Of a DNA stretch of 64,000 nucleotides, positions 34,330-43,105 are shown piece after piece. A program made the translations under genes and the position numbers. Source of the DNA: Prosthecobacter sp. (lineage in GTDB: Bacteria; Verrucomicrobiota; Verrucomicrobiia; Verrucomicrobiales; Verrucomicrobiaceae). The notes under the pieces were generated by a model. It saw only the letters and a program-made list of their open reading frames with translations, did no database searches and had not been told where the DNA came from. Each line of letters begins with the position of its first letter. The first letter of the stretch is position 1. Where the stretch lies: assembly GCA_017853885.1 (NCBI GenBank), contig JAFMIR010000003.1, forward strand, positions 111,629 to 175,628, in the 5' to 3' direction.

Positions 34330-37300
34330 TCATCGCGTTGCCACGCCCTGCGTGATCTCCTTCGCGTTCGTCTTGAGAATCTCGATGCCGTTGAGGATCG
34401 GCTCACCGGTCACGGGGATGATTTCGACGGTCAAAAACTCGCTGGCGGGCACATTTTCGAAAACTTCGACGGCGGCGCCTTTTCGGGTGGCGGGGTCGAA
34501 GGCCTTCAAAACGACCTTGTCGCCGAGCTTGACGTCGAAGACGCGTTTTCCGGGCGTGTCGCCTTCGGCGGCGGCGAACATGAGTTTGACAGTGTAGGTC
34601 ATTGAAGCGGCACCTTTGGCCTGAACGGGGATTTCGAGCTTCGTGAGACCGCGGAGGCCGCTGGCGAAGATCCATGGTGTGTCGTGGCCGGCGATTTCGA
34701 AGCTCTCGGCGTTGTAGGCATACTCGCCACCGCCTTTGAGATACTGCGGCTTGAAGTTGAGCGGCAGATCGATGCCTGCGCGGCTCGCCGGGCGCGGATA
34801 GCCGAGCCAGAGTTTGCCGTGCGCATCGCGTCGATCACCGGGAGCGCCGAGATTCAGCGCCATGTGCTGCACGGGTAGCGTGACGCCATCGGCGCTATAC
34901 ACGCCCCAGTTCATGCGATCCTCGCGCGGCTCGAAGACGATGGTGCTGGCGATGGAGAAAAGGCACACGCATCCGGCGCTGGCCTCCGGGATCATGACGA
35001 GGCCGTTGGCGGGAATCGTGTTGATCCAGCAGCCGAGACGATGCCCGGCGAAGTGCTCGGTGCCGCTGTCGGTGTCGCGATCATAAAACGCGGTGAACTT
35101 CGAGCGGAAGAACATCATGCCCGGCGTGGCCGAGATGGCACCGCAGTGATGTCCCGGCCGCGCAAACATCCACGCGGTCTCCTCGCCAGTGATCGGATGC
35201 TGCCGCGTCTTCTGCTTTCCGGTGTAAAGATCGTAGCTCCACGGCTCCGCGATGATTTCATCGTCCACCACGACGGGGCGATGCCGGTAATTGCCGTCCT
35301 TCGCCCATACCTTGTCGCCCTTCGTTGCGTTCAGCACGACGAGACGGCGGCGTTTGAATTCACCGGCCAAAAACTGCTCCCAGTAGTGCCCGTTCGCGTT
35401 CGCACCACCGAGCACGAGATGGCCGTTGTGATACATCAGCGTCAAAGCACCGCCGCCGATGCCGATCTCGCTGCAATCTGTCACATCGACCGGCTTCGCC
35501 CACAGTTGTTTGCCGGTCTTCGCATCCACGGCAACCGCCATGCGCATGTCGTTGTTTTTGACGCGATCCTCCGCGAGTTCGCGCTCTTTGCCGGTGAGCT
35601 TGGCGAGCAGGCTCTTGTCCTCTTTGAGCATCAAATTCCGCTGCTCCGGCGTGAGCGAGGCGTCGATGAAATAGACGCTGCCATCGCCAATCGCCACCGT
35701 GGTGTGTGCGATGTGCTTCCCCTGATAAGTCCACGCCAGCGCACCGGTCTTCACATCATACGCGAAGATGCGATCCGTCGAAATGGAGGCGCTTTTACCG
35801 CGACGCGCGACCTCGCTGGCCTTCTCGACGCGTTCCGTTTCGGTGCCGTAGAGCAAACCATCCGCGTAGGCGATGTAGCCCCATTCCAAGCCCTTCTTCG
35901 CGCCTGCGCCGGGAATTTTCAGCGTGCGCGTGATCGCACCCGTCGCCGCGTCGTATTGCAGACACTCATCGCCGAGGAGCATGAAGAAATGATCGTCGCT
36001 CGCCACCATGTTGCCGGGCTCGCGGGCGTTGTACACGCCCGTGCGCATCGCACCGGGGTTCTTCGTCTCCCACAGAAATTGACCGTTGTAAGCGTCGTAG
36101 GCCATCACGCTTTCGTTGCCTTGCACAAAGAGGCGGCCGTTCGTCGAAATGGGTCCCACCGCCCCATCGTGACGGTTCACCATCTGTCCCGGACCGGGAT
36201 CGCCATACCACAGCACGCTCATGCCACCTTTGATGCGCGTGTCGTTCGTGCTCGAGGTGTTCGCCGCGTTGCCGTATTGGTGCGACCACGAGCTCGCACC
36301 GGGCAAAGTCGCCCTCGTGAGCACCGTCCAGCCGTCCGCTTTCGTGATTGTGGCCTTTTCTTCGCTCAACTTTGTTTCGGCGAGCCACGCATCGCTCTTC
36401 GCATTCGTCGCGAAGCAGAACTTGCCGCCAATCGGCTTCAAATGCCGCGCCACATCCTTCGGCACGCCGCCGGGTTCACCGACGATGAGGTTCGCGAAGT
36501 AGCTCGAATACGGAATCATCGCGAGATCCAGGTGATCGAGCGTGATGCGCGAGCCGTAGAAGCCGGTTTGGAGCAAACTTTGCCTTCCCGCGGCCACTTT
36601 GGCCTCATCCGAGTTCACACCGAAAACGACGAGTTCGCTCTGTTTCGCCAATTCATAGGCCAGTGAGCCGTCATCGCCCAAAACAAGGCAGAAACCCTTT
36701 TTGATGCGGGTTTGCTTCAAGATGGCCTTCGCCTCTTCACTCTTGCTCGAAATGAAATTCGAGGCCGCAAGCATCGGCGAACCTTCTTTTTCACCAAACA
36801 CATGCACGCGACCTTTCGTCGTGCTGACGACGAGATGGCCGTCAGACACCGCCAAACCGCGGGCTTCGCCTTCCACAGCCAGTTTCGCGGTGATTTGGCC
36901 TTTTTCGGTGTCGATCACGATCACCTCGTCTTTGCCACCGGCGATCAAATGCTTACCTGCGAGGATCAGCGCCGACTGATGCGGCGATTCGAGCGTCCAA
37001 CGCACCCCCATATCCTCCGCCTTCGCGAGATCCGCCTTGTGCTGCGTGACTTCATCCTGCTTCGCTTTGTATTGAAGACGCAGCGGCTCGTATTTCGCCG
37101 CGATGGCCGCCAGTTCGGCCTGCGCCTTCGCAAACGCCGCTGGATCATCCTTCACCTTTCGCGCAGCCGACTCCGCGGCTTGCAACTTCTTCGCCTCGGC
37201 GAGTGCGGGATGCTTGCGGAGGTCTCCGGTGATCTTCGCGATGGCCATTTCGTGGCCGTGACGAATGCGCGTGCCTTCCGCGTGCTTCATGCGGTCGATG

Positions 37301-38286
37301 GCGGTGATCTTCGTGCCGTTCACCATGTAGCCCATGTCGCCCGCGAGCGTCATCTGCGTGCCCGCGAACCATCCGAAGCCGCTTTTCTGCTTCTGCTGAT
37401 CGAGCGCGAGGATGTGATGCTCGCCCACCGCGTAGATTTGATCATCCGCGAGGAAGGCCTGTGTGCCGCCGATCTGCCCGCCCGCATCGCCACGCCATCC
37501 CGGCTCCGGTTTGGCGATGTACTCGCCCGTTTTGCGATCAAACGATGCCGCGAGCGAACGTCCCGAAGGCACAAACAGAATGTCCTTTGTCGCGAGCAGA
37601 TAACCCTGCGGCGAGAGGTCATTGCGACCCGCGTCCTTCTCTGAAATGGCGTCATTTTTCCAGATCACCTTCCCCGTCGCCGCTTCGACGGCATACAGAT
37701 ACACTTTCTCATGCGGAAACACGCCCGCGCCGAAATACGCGATGCCGCCATCCACCAAAATGCCCGTCCGTATCGGCCAGCGCGACACCATGCGTCCGCG
37801 AGCGAGGATGCGCTCATCATGCGGCCCCGCGCGCAGCTTCCACACCACCTTGCCGCTCGCCGCATCGAGGCAATACGCATAGCCATCATCCGAGCCGACA
37901 TACACCTTCCCATCCGCGATCATCGGCGCGAGCCGCACCGGCGCATTCGTGAAAAACGACCAGACGTCTTTGCCGGTGGCCACTTCGCGACACATTACCC
38001 GCCCATCCACCGACGAACCGAAGAACACGCGCCCGCCGCTGATCGCGACGTGAAACACATCGTCAAAGCGGATGCGATTGAAGAGCTCATGCCCTTCGAT
38101 CACGCGTCCGTCTTCACCCGCCCACGCCATTTGCGGCGCGGTGGGTGACGCGAAGGTCCACGCGGGCTTCAGCGTGCCGGGAACACTCTCCGTCGTAGCC
38201 CCGACTCGTGACGCATCGTGCAAGTAAGTCGGCCATTCGGCGAAAGCAGCTGTGGAGAGAGCGAGAAGGCAAAGGAGCGGGCGCAT
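34330..38286 (-). CDS. Giant secreted PQQ-like beta-propeller protein with methyltransferase-like insert and malectin-like C-terminus
   Basis: 1318 residues with a signal peptide (MRPLLCLLALSTAAFAEWP). Residues about 17-330 are PQQ-like propeller blades (GKVYVGSDDGYAYCLDAASG, GKVVWKLRAGP). Residues about 340-420 are a charged coiled coil (KAQAELAAIAAKYEPLRLQY). Residues about 515-640 look like a degenerate Rossmann methyltransferase fold (FCLVLGDDGSLAYELAKQSE, VFGVNSDEAKVAAGRQSL). A second propeller follows (LFVQGNESVMAYDAYNGQFL). The last 150 residues resemble a malectin-like sugar-binding domain (SMTYTVKLMFAAAEGDTPGK, FDVKLGDKVVLKAFDPA). Such proteins occur in Planctomycetes and Verrucomicrobiota with unknown function; redox chemistry via PQQ is not established. 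No quinoprotein partner is near. Confidence 0.85.
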   Translation of the reverse strand: MRPLLCLLALSTAAFAEWPTYLHDASRVGATTESVPGTLKPAWTFASPTAPQMAWAGEDGRVIEGHELFNRIRFDDVFHVAISGGRVFFGSSVDGRVMCREVATGKDVWSFFTNAPVRLAPMIADGKVYVGSDDGYAYCLDAASGKVVWKLRAGPHDERILARGRMVSRWPIRTGILVDGGIAYFGAGVFPHEKVYLYAVEAATGKVIWKNDAISEKDAGRNDLSPQGYLLATKDILFVPSGRSLAASFDRKTGEYIAKPEPGWRGDAGGQIGGTQAFLADDQIYAVGEHHILALDQQKQKSGFGWFAGTQMTLAGDMGYMVNGTKITAIDRMKHAEGTRIRHGHEMAIAKITGDLRKHPALAEAKKLQAAESAARKVKDDPAAFAKAQAELAAIAAKYEPLRLQYKAKQDEVTQHKADLAKAEDMGVRWTLESPHQSALILAGKHLIAGGKDEVIVIDTEKGQITAKLAVEGEARGLAVSDGHLVVSTTKGRVHVFGEKEGSPMLAASNFISSKSEEAKAILKQTRIKKGFCLVLGDDGSLAYELAKQSELVVFGVNSDEAKVAAGRQSLLQTGFYGSRITLDHLDLAMIPYSSYFANLIVGEPGGVPKDVARHLKPIGGKFCFATNAKSDAWLAETKLSEEKATITKADGWTVLTRATLPGASSWSHQYGNAANTSSTNDTRIKGGMSVLWYGDPGPGQMVNRHDGAVGPISTNGRLFVQGNESVMAYDAYNGQFLWETKNPGAMRTGVYNAREPGNMVASDDHFFMLLGDECLQYDAATGAITRTLKIPGAGAKKGLEWGYIAYADGLLYGTETERVEKASEVARRGKSASISTDRIFAYDVKTGALAWTYQGKHIAHTTVAIGDGSVYFIDASLTPEQRNLMLKEDKSLLAKLTGKERELAEDRVKNNDMRMAVAVDAKTGKQLWAKPVDVTDCSEIGIGGGALTLMYHNGHLVLGGANANGHYWEQFLAGEFKRRRLVVLNATKGDKVWAKDGNYRHRPVVVDDEIIAEPWSYDLYTGKQKTRQHPITGEETAWMFARPGHHCGAISATPGMMFFRSKFTAFYDRDTDSGTEHFAGHRLGCWINTIPANGLVMIPEASAGCVCLFSIASTIVFEPREDRMNWGVYSADGVTLPVQHMALNLGAPGDRRDAHGKLWLGYPRPASRAGIDLPLNFKPQYLKGGGEYAYNAESFEIAGHDTPWIFASGLRGLTKLEIPVQAKGAASMTYTVKLMFAAAEGDTPGKRVFDVKLGDKVVLKAFDPATRKGAAVEVFENVPASEFLTVEIIPVTGEPILNGIEILKTNAKEITQGVATR

Positions 38287-38373
38287 GGTGGTTGGGCTTG
38301 GTCTGACGGGCCCGACAAGTCGGGCATGTCTGACGTATCAAAACGCATGCCGTCGCCGTATTGTTCGGTTCAC

Positions 38374-39318
38374 ATGATTCGACCGTTTTTTTTCCTCCTT
38401 CTAGCCGCTGGAACCACTCTCGCCTGCTCGGTGCCGGTGTTTCGCTATGCGCTAGAGCATTGGGAGGCGGATGCGTATCGCGTGACGGCTCCTGCGGTCG
38501 CGAAGCTGCCGGAGAACTATGTTTTCACGACCGGCACGGAGCCGAAGATCGAACTGCGGCAGCCGAAGTCGGCGCGGAATGACGCGGTGATCTGGTCCGC
38601 GCCGTTTTCGGACGCGAATGTGGCCGTGCTGGTCGATTCGCCCGCTCGCAAAGAAATCGCGGAGCGACTCGGCAGTGGCGAGAGCGCGGTGTTTGTGTTT
38701 TTGGAGAGCGGCGATGCCACGAAGGACGCCACGGCGCTGAAGACTCTTGAAGAACGTCTCGACTACCTCGGCGGCGTGATGAACCTGCCAAAGCTCGATG
38801 ACCAGGACATCAAGAACGGCCTCGTCTCCATCCCCGGCGATGGTTTGCGGCTCGCCTTCTCCATCGTGAAGGTGAAGCGCGATGATCCTGCCGAGGCGGC
38901 TTTCGTCGCGATGTTGCTCGCGAGCGAAGAAGACCTGTGCGGTTTCAATGAGCCGATGGCGTTTCCGATTTTCGGCCAAGGGCGTGCGCTTTACGCACTC
39001 GTTGGCAAAGGCATCCGCGCGGAGACGATTGACGAGGCGGCCCAGTTCTTGATCGGCTCGTGCTCGTGCCAGGTGAAGGAGCAAAATCCCGGCATCGACA
39101 TCGCGATGGCCGTGGATTGGAAACAGATGGTGAAGGACCAGGCCACACCGGGGCAAAAACTGCCGGAACTGAAGGATGTGGCCGATTTGCTGCCGCAGAC
39201 GGTGCAGATTGGCCAGGCCACCCCGCCGACTCCCAGCCACCGCTACTGGCCTATCGCAGGCCTTATCATCGTCTTGGGCTTCTTTGGATTGAAACGGTTT
39301 TGGACAAGACCTCAGTGA
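38374..39318 (+). CDS. Hypothetical lipoprotein-like protein with C-terminal membrane anchor
   Basis: 314 residues from the ATG at 38374 (longer upstream frame rejected, as it would run through the divergent promoter). The N-terminus MIRPFFFLLLAAGTTLACSV looks like a lipoprotein signal with Cys18, followed by PVFRYALEHWEADAYRV. Residues about 290-308 form a hydrophobic anchor (YWPIAGLIIVLGFFGLKRFW). The middle is soluble and contains a GSCSCQVKEQNPG segment with a Cys pair. The start pattern recurs in Planctomycetes and Verrucomicrobiota proteins of unknown function. Divergent from the giant PQQ protein with 87 bp between starts. Confidence 0.6.
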   Translation: MIRPFFFLLLAAGTTLACSVPVFRYALEHWEADAYRVTAPAVAKLPENYVFTTGTEPKIELRQPKSARNDAVIWSAPFSDANVAVLVDSPARKEIAERLGSGESAVFVFLESGDATKDATALKTLEERLDYLGGVMNLPKLDDQDIKNGLVSIPGDGLRLAFSIVKVKRDDPAEAAFVAMLLASEEDLCGFNEPMAFPIFGQGRALYALVGKGIRAETIDEAAQFLIGSCSCQVKEQNPGIDIAMAVDWKQMVKDQATPGQKLPELKDVADLLPQTVQIGQATPPTPSHRYWPIAGLIIVLGFFGLKRFWTRPQ

Positions 39319-39438
39319 GGGCTAGCCTAAGATTTCATGCTCCACGAGACACCTTTCATCATTCGGTTGCCCAGTGCTCAACGGCCAGCCAAGGCTGTTG
39401 AACGCGCAAAAACAACCGAACTGCCGTAGGTATAACTC

Positions 39439-39693
39439 ATGCACGCCGCTGGCCCCAAAAACCCTCTTCACGGCATCACGCTCGCAATGATGCTCGAGCA
39501 ACTCGTGGCTCATTATGGCTGGGAGATGCTCGGCCGCATGATCCCGATCAACTGCTTCAACTGGCATCCGAGCATCAAGTCGAGCCTTACGTTCCTGCGC
39601 CGCACGCAGTGGGCTCGCGACAAGGTGGAGGCATTGTATCTGGACTCGCTGCCTGATATGAAAGCGCGAGGAGACGAACGGAAAGGCAGCTAA
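39439..39693 (+). CDS. VF530 family protein
   Basis: A small 84-residue cytosolic protein of the VF530 (DUF2132/COG4628) family, a SAP-like helical fold suspected to bind DNA. Family marks are [40 protein letters not shown] and [18 protein letters not shown], covering nearly the full length. Its 3' end overlaps the stop of the converging methyltransferase-fold gene by 4 bp. Confidence 0.87.
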   Translation: MHAAGPKNPLHGITLAMMLEQLVAHYGWEMLGRMIPINCFNWHPSIKSSLTFLRRTQWARDKVEALYLDSLPDMKARGDERKGS

Positions 39694-40370
39694 CGCCTAC
39701 GGTCACCCACGAAGATCGTGTGCGTGTGGCGTTTGGCCTGCGGCCAGGCTTTGACGGGCACGGTTTCGACCTTGAAGCCGGCTTTGGCGAATCTCTTTGC
39801 GAAGGCCTGATCTGTGCTTGCAGACCAAAAGGCGACGCGGCCACTGGACCTTAGCGCGTGCGTGATGGCGGCAAAGCCCTGTGATTGGTAGAGACGTGCA
39901 TTGCCATCCTGCACCATGGCGACGGGGCCGTTGTCCACACCGAGAAGGATGGCATCGTAGTGCGCTGCGGGAGAGCGAGCGATCACTTGGAAGACATCCT
40001 CGACGAAGATTCCGACGCGTGGATCATCCAGCAGCAGTCCGTTGACTTTACCAAGAAACTCACGGTTCCACGCCACCACCTCCGGTAATAGTTCCGCGAC
40101 ATCGACCGAGGCTCCGGCACCGACCATTTCCAGCACCTGACGTAGCGTAAAGCCAAGCCCGAGGCCGCCGATGAGCACACGCGCCTTTGCCGGGGCGTGT
40201 GCACGTGCACAGGCGAGGCAGGCGAGCTGTTTCTCGGATTCTGAGGCATTGGTGCCCATGAGTGGCTGACGGTTTGCGCGAAGATAGAAATGCCTGTCAT
40301 GCGAATGCAGCGTGAGTTCAGTGCCATCGGGCGTGCGTGCGGTCGCGAGGAGTTGGAAGGGCTTTGACAA
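39690..40370 (-). CDS. Spermidine synthase-like protein
   Basis: 226 residues from a TTG at 40370, chosen because GGAAG sits 7 bases upstream and the beta-hairpin N-terminus of the family ([20 protein letters not shown]) is then complete. The methyltransferase-like core has [54 protein letters not shown] and [12 protein letters not shown]. The C-terminus is typical of COG0421-like proteins lacking the polyamine site. Many such genes are annotated spermidine synthase without evidence of polyamine chemistry. It is divergent from namZ with about 80 bp between starts. Confidence 0.7.
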   Translation of the reverse strand: MSKPFQLLATARTPDGTELTLHSHDRHFYLRANRQPLMGTNASESEKQLACLACARAHAPAKARVLIGGLGLGFTLRQVLEMVGAGASVDVAELLPEVVAWNREFLGKVNGLLLDDPRVGIFVEDVFQVIARSPAAHYDAILLGVDNGPVAMVQDGNARLYQSQGFAAITHALRSSGRVAFWSASTDQAFAKRFAKAGFKVETVPVKAWPQAKRHTHTIFVGDRRR

Positions 40371-40448
40371 GCAGGGACTTCCGCGAGTGCAGGGGCTTTC
40401 ACAAGAGGTTCTTGCGCAGTGTGCGGACTCTTGCGATACAGGAGCACG

Positions 40449-41705
40449 ATGCAATCTTCACGCCGTCACTTCACTTCGGGTCTTGCTCTTTCGATTTTGG
40501 GAACAGCCTGCCAAGGGCCCATGCCGCAGGGCTTTCAGCAGCCGGCGGTGACTCCTTCAAGCGGAGGGCCATTCATGCTGGGTGTGGATGTGCTGGCCTC
40601 GCGCGGCTTTGATCTGCTGCGGGGGAAGCGTGTGGGGCTGATCACGAACCACACGAGTCTCACCGGTCGCGGTGAGCAGACACGGCGTGCGATGCAACGG
40701 ACGCTCGGCGGTGGTCTCACGGCGCTTTATGCACCCGAGCATGGCATTGATGGCTCGATCAAGGCGGGTGTGCATGTGAGCACGCGGCGTGACAGTGTCA
40801 CCGGACTCACCGTTTACTCCCTTTATGGTCCCACGCGGAAGCCCACGCCTGCGATGCTCGCACCGATCGATGTCCTCGTGTTTGATCTCCAAGACATCGG
40901 CTGCCGCAGCTACACCTACATTAGCACGATGATCGTCTCGATGGAGGCCGCCGCGGAGAATGGGAAACTTTTTGTGGTGTTGGACCGGCCAAACCCGATG
41001 GGTGGCTGGCGCGTGGAAGGCCCGCCGCTAGAGCCGCAGTGGAAGTCCTTCGTTGGTCAGGTGCCCGTGCCGTATGTGCATGGCATGACAGCTGGCGAGA
41101 TCGCGCACATGGCCTGCTCCCGAGGATGGGTGAGCAGCGTTCCGCGCATGACCACAGTGAAGATGCAAGGCTGGAATCGCTCCATGGTCTGGCAGGACAC
41201 CGGTCTGCGCTGGCATCCCACCTCGCCCAATATTCCGTATGCCACCTCGCCTTTCTACTACGTGGCCACCGGCATCCTCGGTGGCGCGGCGGCGGTGGAT
41301 GTGGGCATCGGCAGTGACAATCCTTTTGGTTACGCGGGCGGAAGCGGGGTGAAGCCGGCAACGCTTCTCGCAAGCTGCCAGCGTTGGAATACACCTGGTG
41401 TCAGCTATTCGCCTTATTCACGGAATGGATTCGGTGGAGTCAAGCTCCACATTGATCCAAGGAATTCCACAGATCTCACCGGCCTCGACGTCATGCTTTT
41501 GACCGAGATCAACCGACTGACTAGCGGCAAGACAGTCCGTGCCATGAGCGGTTCCAAACTCAACCTTTTCAACAAAGTCTTCGGTAGTGAATCCCTCCAT
41601 CGAGACCTGCTTCGCGGCACACCGGGGCCCGTCATTGCTTCCCGCTGGCAGCGGTGGGTGCAGAGCTTCCGCTCGCAAAGACAGGGATTCCTGCTTTATG
41701 CATGA
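40449..41705 (+). CDS. namZ: DUF1343 / exo-beta-N-acetylmuramidase NamZ-type lipoprotein
   Basis: 418 residues from the ATG at 40449. The N-terminus MQSSRRHFTSGLALSILGTA ends in a Cys at 21, giving a Tat-like lipoprotein signal. The DUF1343 domain begins at about residue 35: LGVDVLASRGFDLLRGKRVG, LITNHTSLTGRGEQTRRAMQ, LYAPEHGIDGSIKAGVHVST, LQDIGCRSYTYISTM and RPNPMGGWRVEGPPLE. NamZ enzymes release terminal MurNAc from muropeptides for wall recycling. Its last 8 bases overlap rsfS. Confidence 0.88.
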   Translation: MQSSRRHFTSGLALSILGTACQGPMPQGFQQPAVTPSSGGPFMLGVDVLASRGFDLLRGKRVGLITNHTSLTGRGEQTRRAMQRTLGGGLTALYAPEHGIDGSIKAGVHVSTRRDSVTGLTVYSLYGPTRKPTPAMLAPIDVLVFDLQDIGCRSYTYISTMIVSMEAAAENGKLFVVLDRPNPMGGWRVEGPPLEPQWKSFVGQVPVPYVHGMTAGEIAHMACSRGWVSSVPRMTTVKMQGWNRSMVWQDTGLRWHPTSPNIPYATSPFYYVATGILGGAAAVDVGIGSDNPFGYAGGSGVKPATLLASCQRWNTPGVSYSPYSRNGFGGVKLHIDPRNSTDLTGLDVMLLTEINRLTSGKTVRAMSGSKLNLFNKVFGSESLHRDLLRGTPGPVIASRWQRWVQSFRSQRQGFLLYA

Positions 41706-42192
41706 GCCCATCATGAAAGACCTCGACCTCGCTCGCGCCTGCGCAGAATTTGCCGACGACAAAAAAGCGGAAAACATCCGCATTCTAGACCTGCGCGGTC
41801 TTTCCCCCGTGACAGACTGGCTGGTGCTTTGCAGCGCCCTTTCTGCCCCCCAGCTCCGCGCCGTGCGTGACCACATCGAGGACGAGATGAAGGAGAAGCA
41901 TGGTGAACGCCCGCTCTACCGGGATGGAAGCTATGAAAGTCAGTGGATGATTCTCGATTATGGTAACGTGATGGTGCATATCCTCTCGCCCGAGAAACGT
42001 GATTTCTATGCCCTCGAAGAGCTATGGGGGGACGCGCCCGAAGTGACGTTAAAGGAGGATCAGCCTCGCATTGTGCGTCAGCCTAAGAAGAAGCCAGCCA
42101 CAAAGCCCAAGGCGGCTAAATCCGTGAAAAAGGCACCCACCAAGAAAACGGCTCGAAAGGCCGCGAAGAAGGTCGCAAAGCGAAAAAAGTGA
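41698..42192 (+). CDS. rsfS: Ribosome silencing factor RsfS with lysine-rich tail
   Basis: 164 residues from the ATG at 41698, preceded by CAGGGA; an ATG at 41713 is equally usable. Residues about 5-115 are RsfS: ARACAEFADDKKAENIRILD, VTDWLVLCSALSAPQLRAVR, ESQWMILDYGNVMVHILSPE and KRDFYALEELWGDA. The protein docks on L14 to block subunit joining in starvation. Typical RsfS ends here; this one adds a ~45-residue Lys/Ala-rich tail (KKKPATKPKAAKSVKKAPTK, then KTARKAAKKVAKRKK), resembling histone H1-like tails. The gene overlaps namZ by 8 bp, so translational coupling is possible. Confidence 0.92.
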   Translation: MHEPIMKDLDLARACAEFADDKKAENIRILDLRGLSPVTDWLVLCSALSAPQLRAVRDHIEDEMKEKHGERPLYRDGSYESQWMILDYGNVMVHILSPEKRDFYALEELWGDAPEVTLKEDQPRIVRQPKKKPATKPKAAKSVKKAPTKKTARKAAKKVAKRKK

Positions 42193-42322
42193 GCGCTGAA
42201 TTGATGCAGCGGCTATCAGCATCTTCCAGCTTGCGACTTTGCCACGACGAGTTACCCATGTATCCCGCTCGCGGCAACCTGCCGCGTGAATCCGCAGATT
42301 TTCGTCAGCAGTGACAAAACGG

Positions 42323-42399
42323 CGGGCTGTGGCTCAGCCTGGTAGAGCGCTTCGTTCGGGACGAAGAGGTCGTGGGTTCGAATCCCGCCAGCCCGACCA
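42323..42399 (+). tRNA. tRNA-Pro (CGG)
   Basis: A complete cloverleaf with encoded CCA. Acceptor CGGGCTG (42323-42329) pairs with CAGCCCG (42389-42395), discriminator A, CCA at 42397-42399. The anticodon stem CTTCG/CGAAG encloses TTCGGGA, giving CGG. The T arm GTGGG-TTCGAAT-CCCGC is normal. No integrase is adjacent. Confidence 0.97.
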
Positions 42400-42413
42400 T
42401 TCCAACTCCCTCG

Positions 42414-42443
42414 CATAAGGAGTCCGGAGAACAAAGCCTTATG
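42414..42443 (+). terminator. Weak hairpin after tRNA-Pro
   Basis: CATAAGG (42414-42420) and CCTTATG (42437-42443) form a perfect 7-bp stem with a 16-nt loop, followed by TCCTTTTCC. The stem is AT-rich and the T-run short, so it is a weak candidate terminator or 3' processing element for the tRNA. Confidence 0.3.
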
Positions 42444-43105
42444 TCCTTTTCCTGACATCTTTCCCGGGTTTAGCACGCGGTCTTCAGGAGATGGCTACCA
42501 CTGCGCACTTCGTTTTCCGGTTTTCTTAGCCGTGATTCAAATTCTGTCCGCTATCAATCGCTCAGGTTTCCACTAACCGCCCCGAGCCTCCAGCAGATGA
42601 CCCATCTCAAAACAGTCTCACAGCTGCTGAGATGCAATACATTCCAGCCCCCAGAAGCACAAGGGAGCTCATGCCAAAAAAAAGAATCATAAGGCGGAAT
42701 CCAACGGGTTGAATCTTCCGCTCCAAAACCATGCTTTGGGAGACTTGAACCGAACCGAGCTTCAAGGATCGCCAGCAATGCCAGCTCAGGGCGAGGCCCA
42801 ATCCATCTTGAATAAGTCCGGCCATAAAAACAGAGCAGGCGTGAGTGAGATCAGACATGAAGAATCCATCACGCGTTCTCCACCATGAAGCAAGTCATCC
42901 CCAATGGCTTTCTGAAACCAAAACCCACCGCGTTTTACAGTGGTCAGCAAAAGCCGATCAAATCTTTCGCCATTCATCTTCACCAAACGGGCACCTGCAT
43001 CGACCCTCAAAAAACAGCCTAGCGCAAGCAATCGATGTTGCAGCTGTCCGATTAAAATCTCGGCTGGATGGAAACCTTGTTCTTATCCCCCGTATTCTGT
43101 GGACC
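42444..43105. other. Gene-poor stretch between tRNA-Pro and the ceramidase-like gene
   Basis: About 660 bp with lower coding signal than the rest of the window. The downstream gene's open frame runs back to 42845, but its signal peptide starts at 43106. The only candidate gene is the small membrane protein at 42607-42858. No repeat, RNA gene or transposon end is seen. Confidence 0.5.
42607..42858 (-). CDS. Possible small two-helix membrane protein
   Basis: An 83-residue frame with an ATG start, weak GGA upstream. Two hydrophobic segments are visible: CSVFMAGLIQDGLGLALSWH near the N-terminus and LMILFFGMSSLVLLGAGMYC near the C-terminus, separated by a short basic loop. No family is recognised. 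The hydrophobic pattern and its place in otherwise non-coding DNA make a real gene possible. Confidence 0.3.
   Translation of the reverse strand: MSDLTHACSVFMAGLIQDGLGLALSWHCWRSLKLGSVQVSQSMVLERKIQPVGFRLMILFFGMSSLVLLGAGMYCISAAVRLF

Noticed and set aside
35041..36666. 541-codon plus-strand frame inside the giant PQQ protein gene
   Set aside because: Antisense to the propeller-coding sequence whose motifs are clear; Arg/His-rich and without any domain.
38218..38373. N-terminal extension of the 38374 lipoprotein-like gene
   Set aside because: It would cover the divergent promoter region, is rich in Gly/Ser/Lys with no domain, and the downstream ATG gives a clean signal sequence.
11671..42399. 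tRNA-Cys and tRNA-Pro as possible integration (attachment) sites
   Set aside because: No integrase, direct repeat of the tRNA 3' end, or cluster of atypical genes lies beside either.
42252..42476. Minus-strand reading frame containing the sequence AGGIRTHDLFVPNEALYQAE
   Set aside because: It is antisense across tRNA-Pro. This peptide is a well-known spurious annotation produced by reading tRNA genes backwards.
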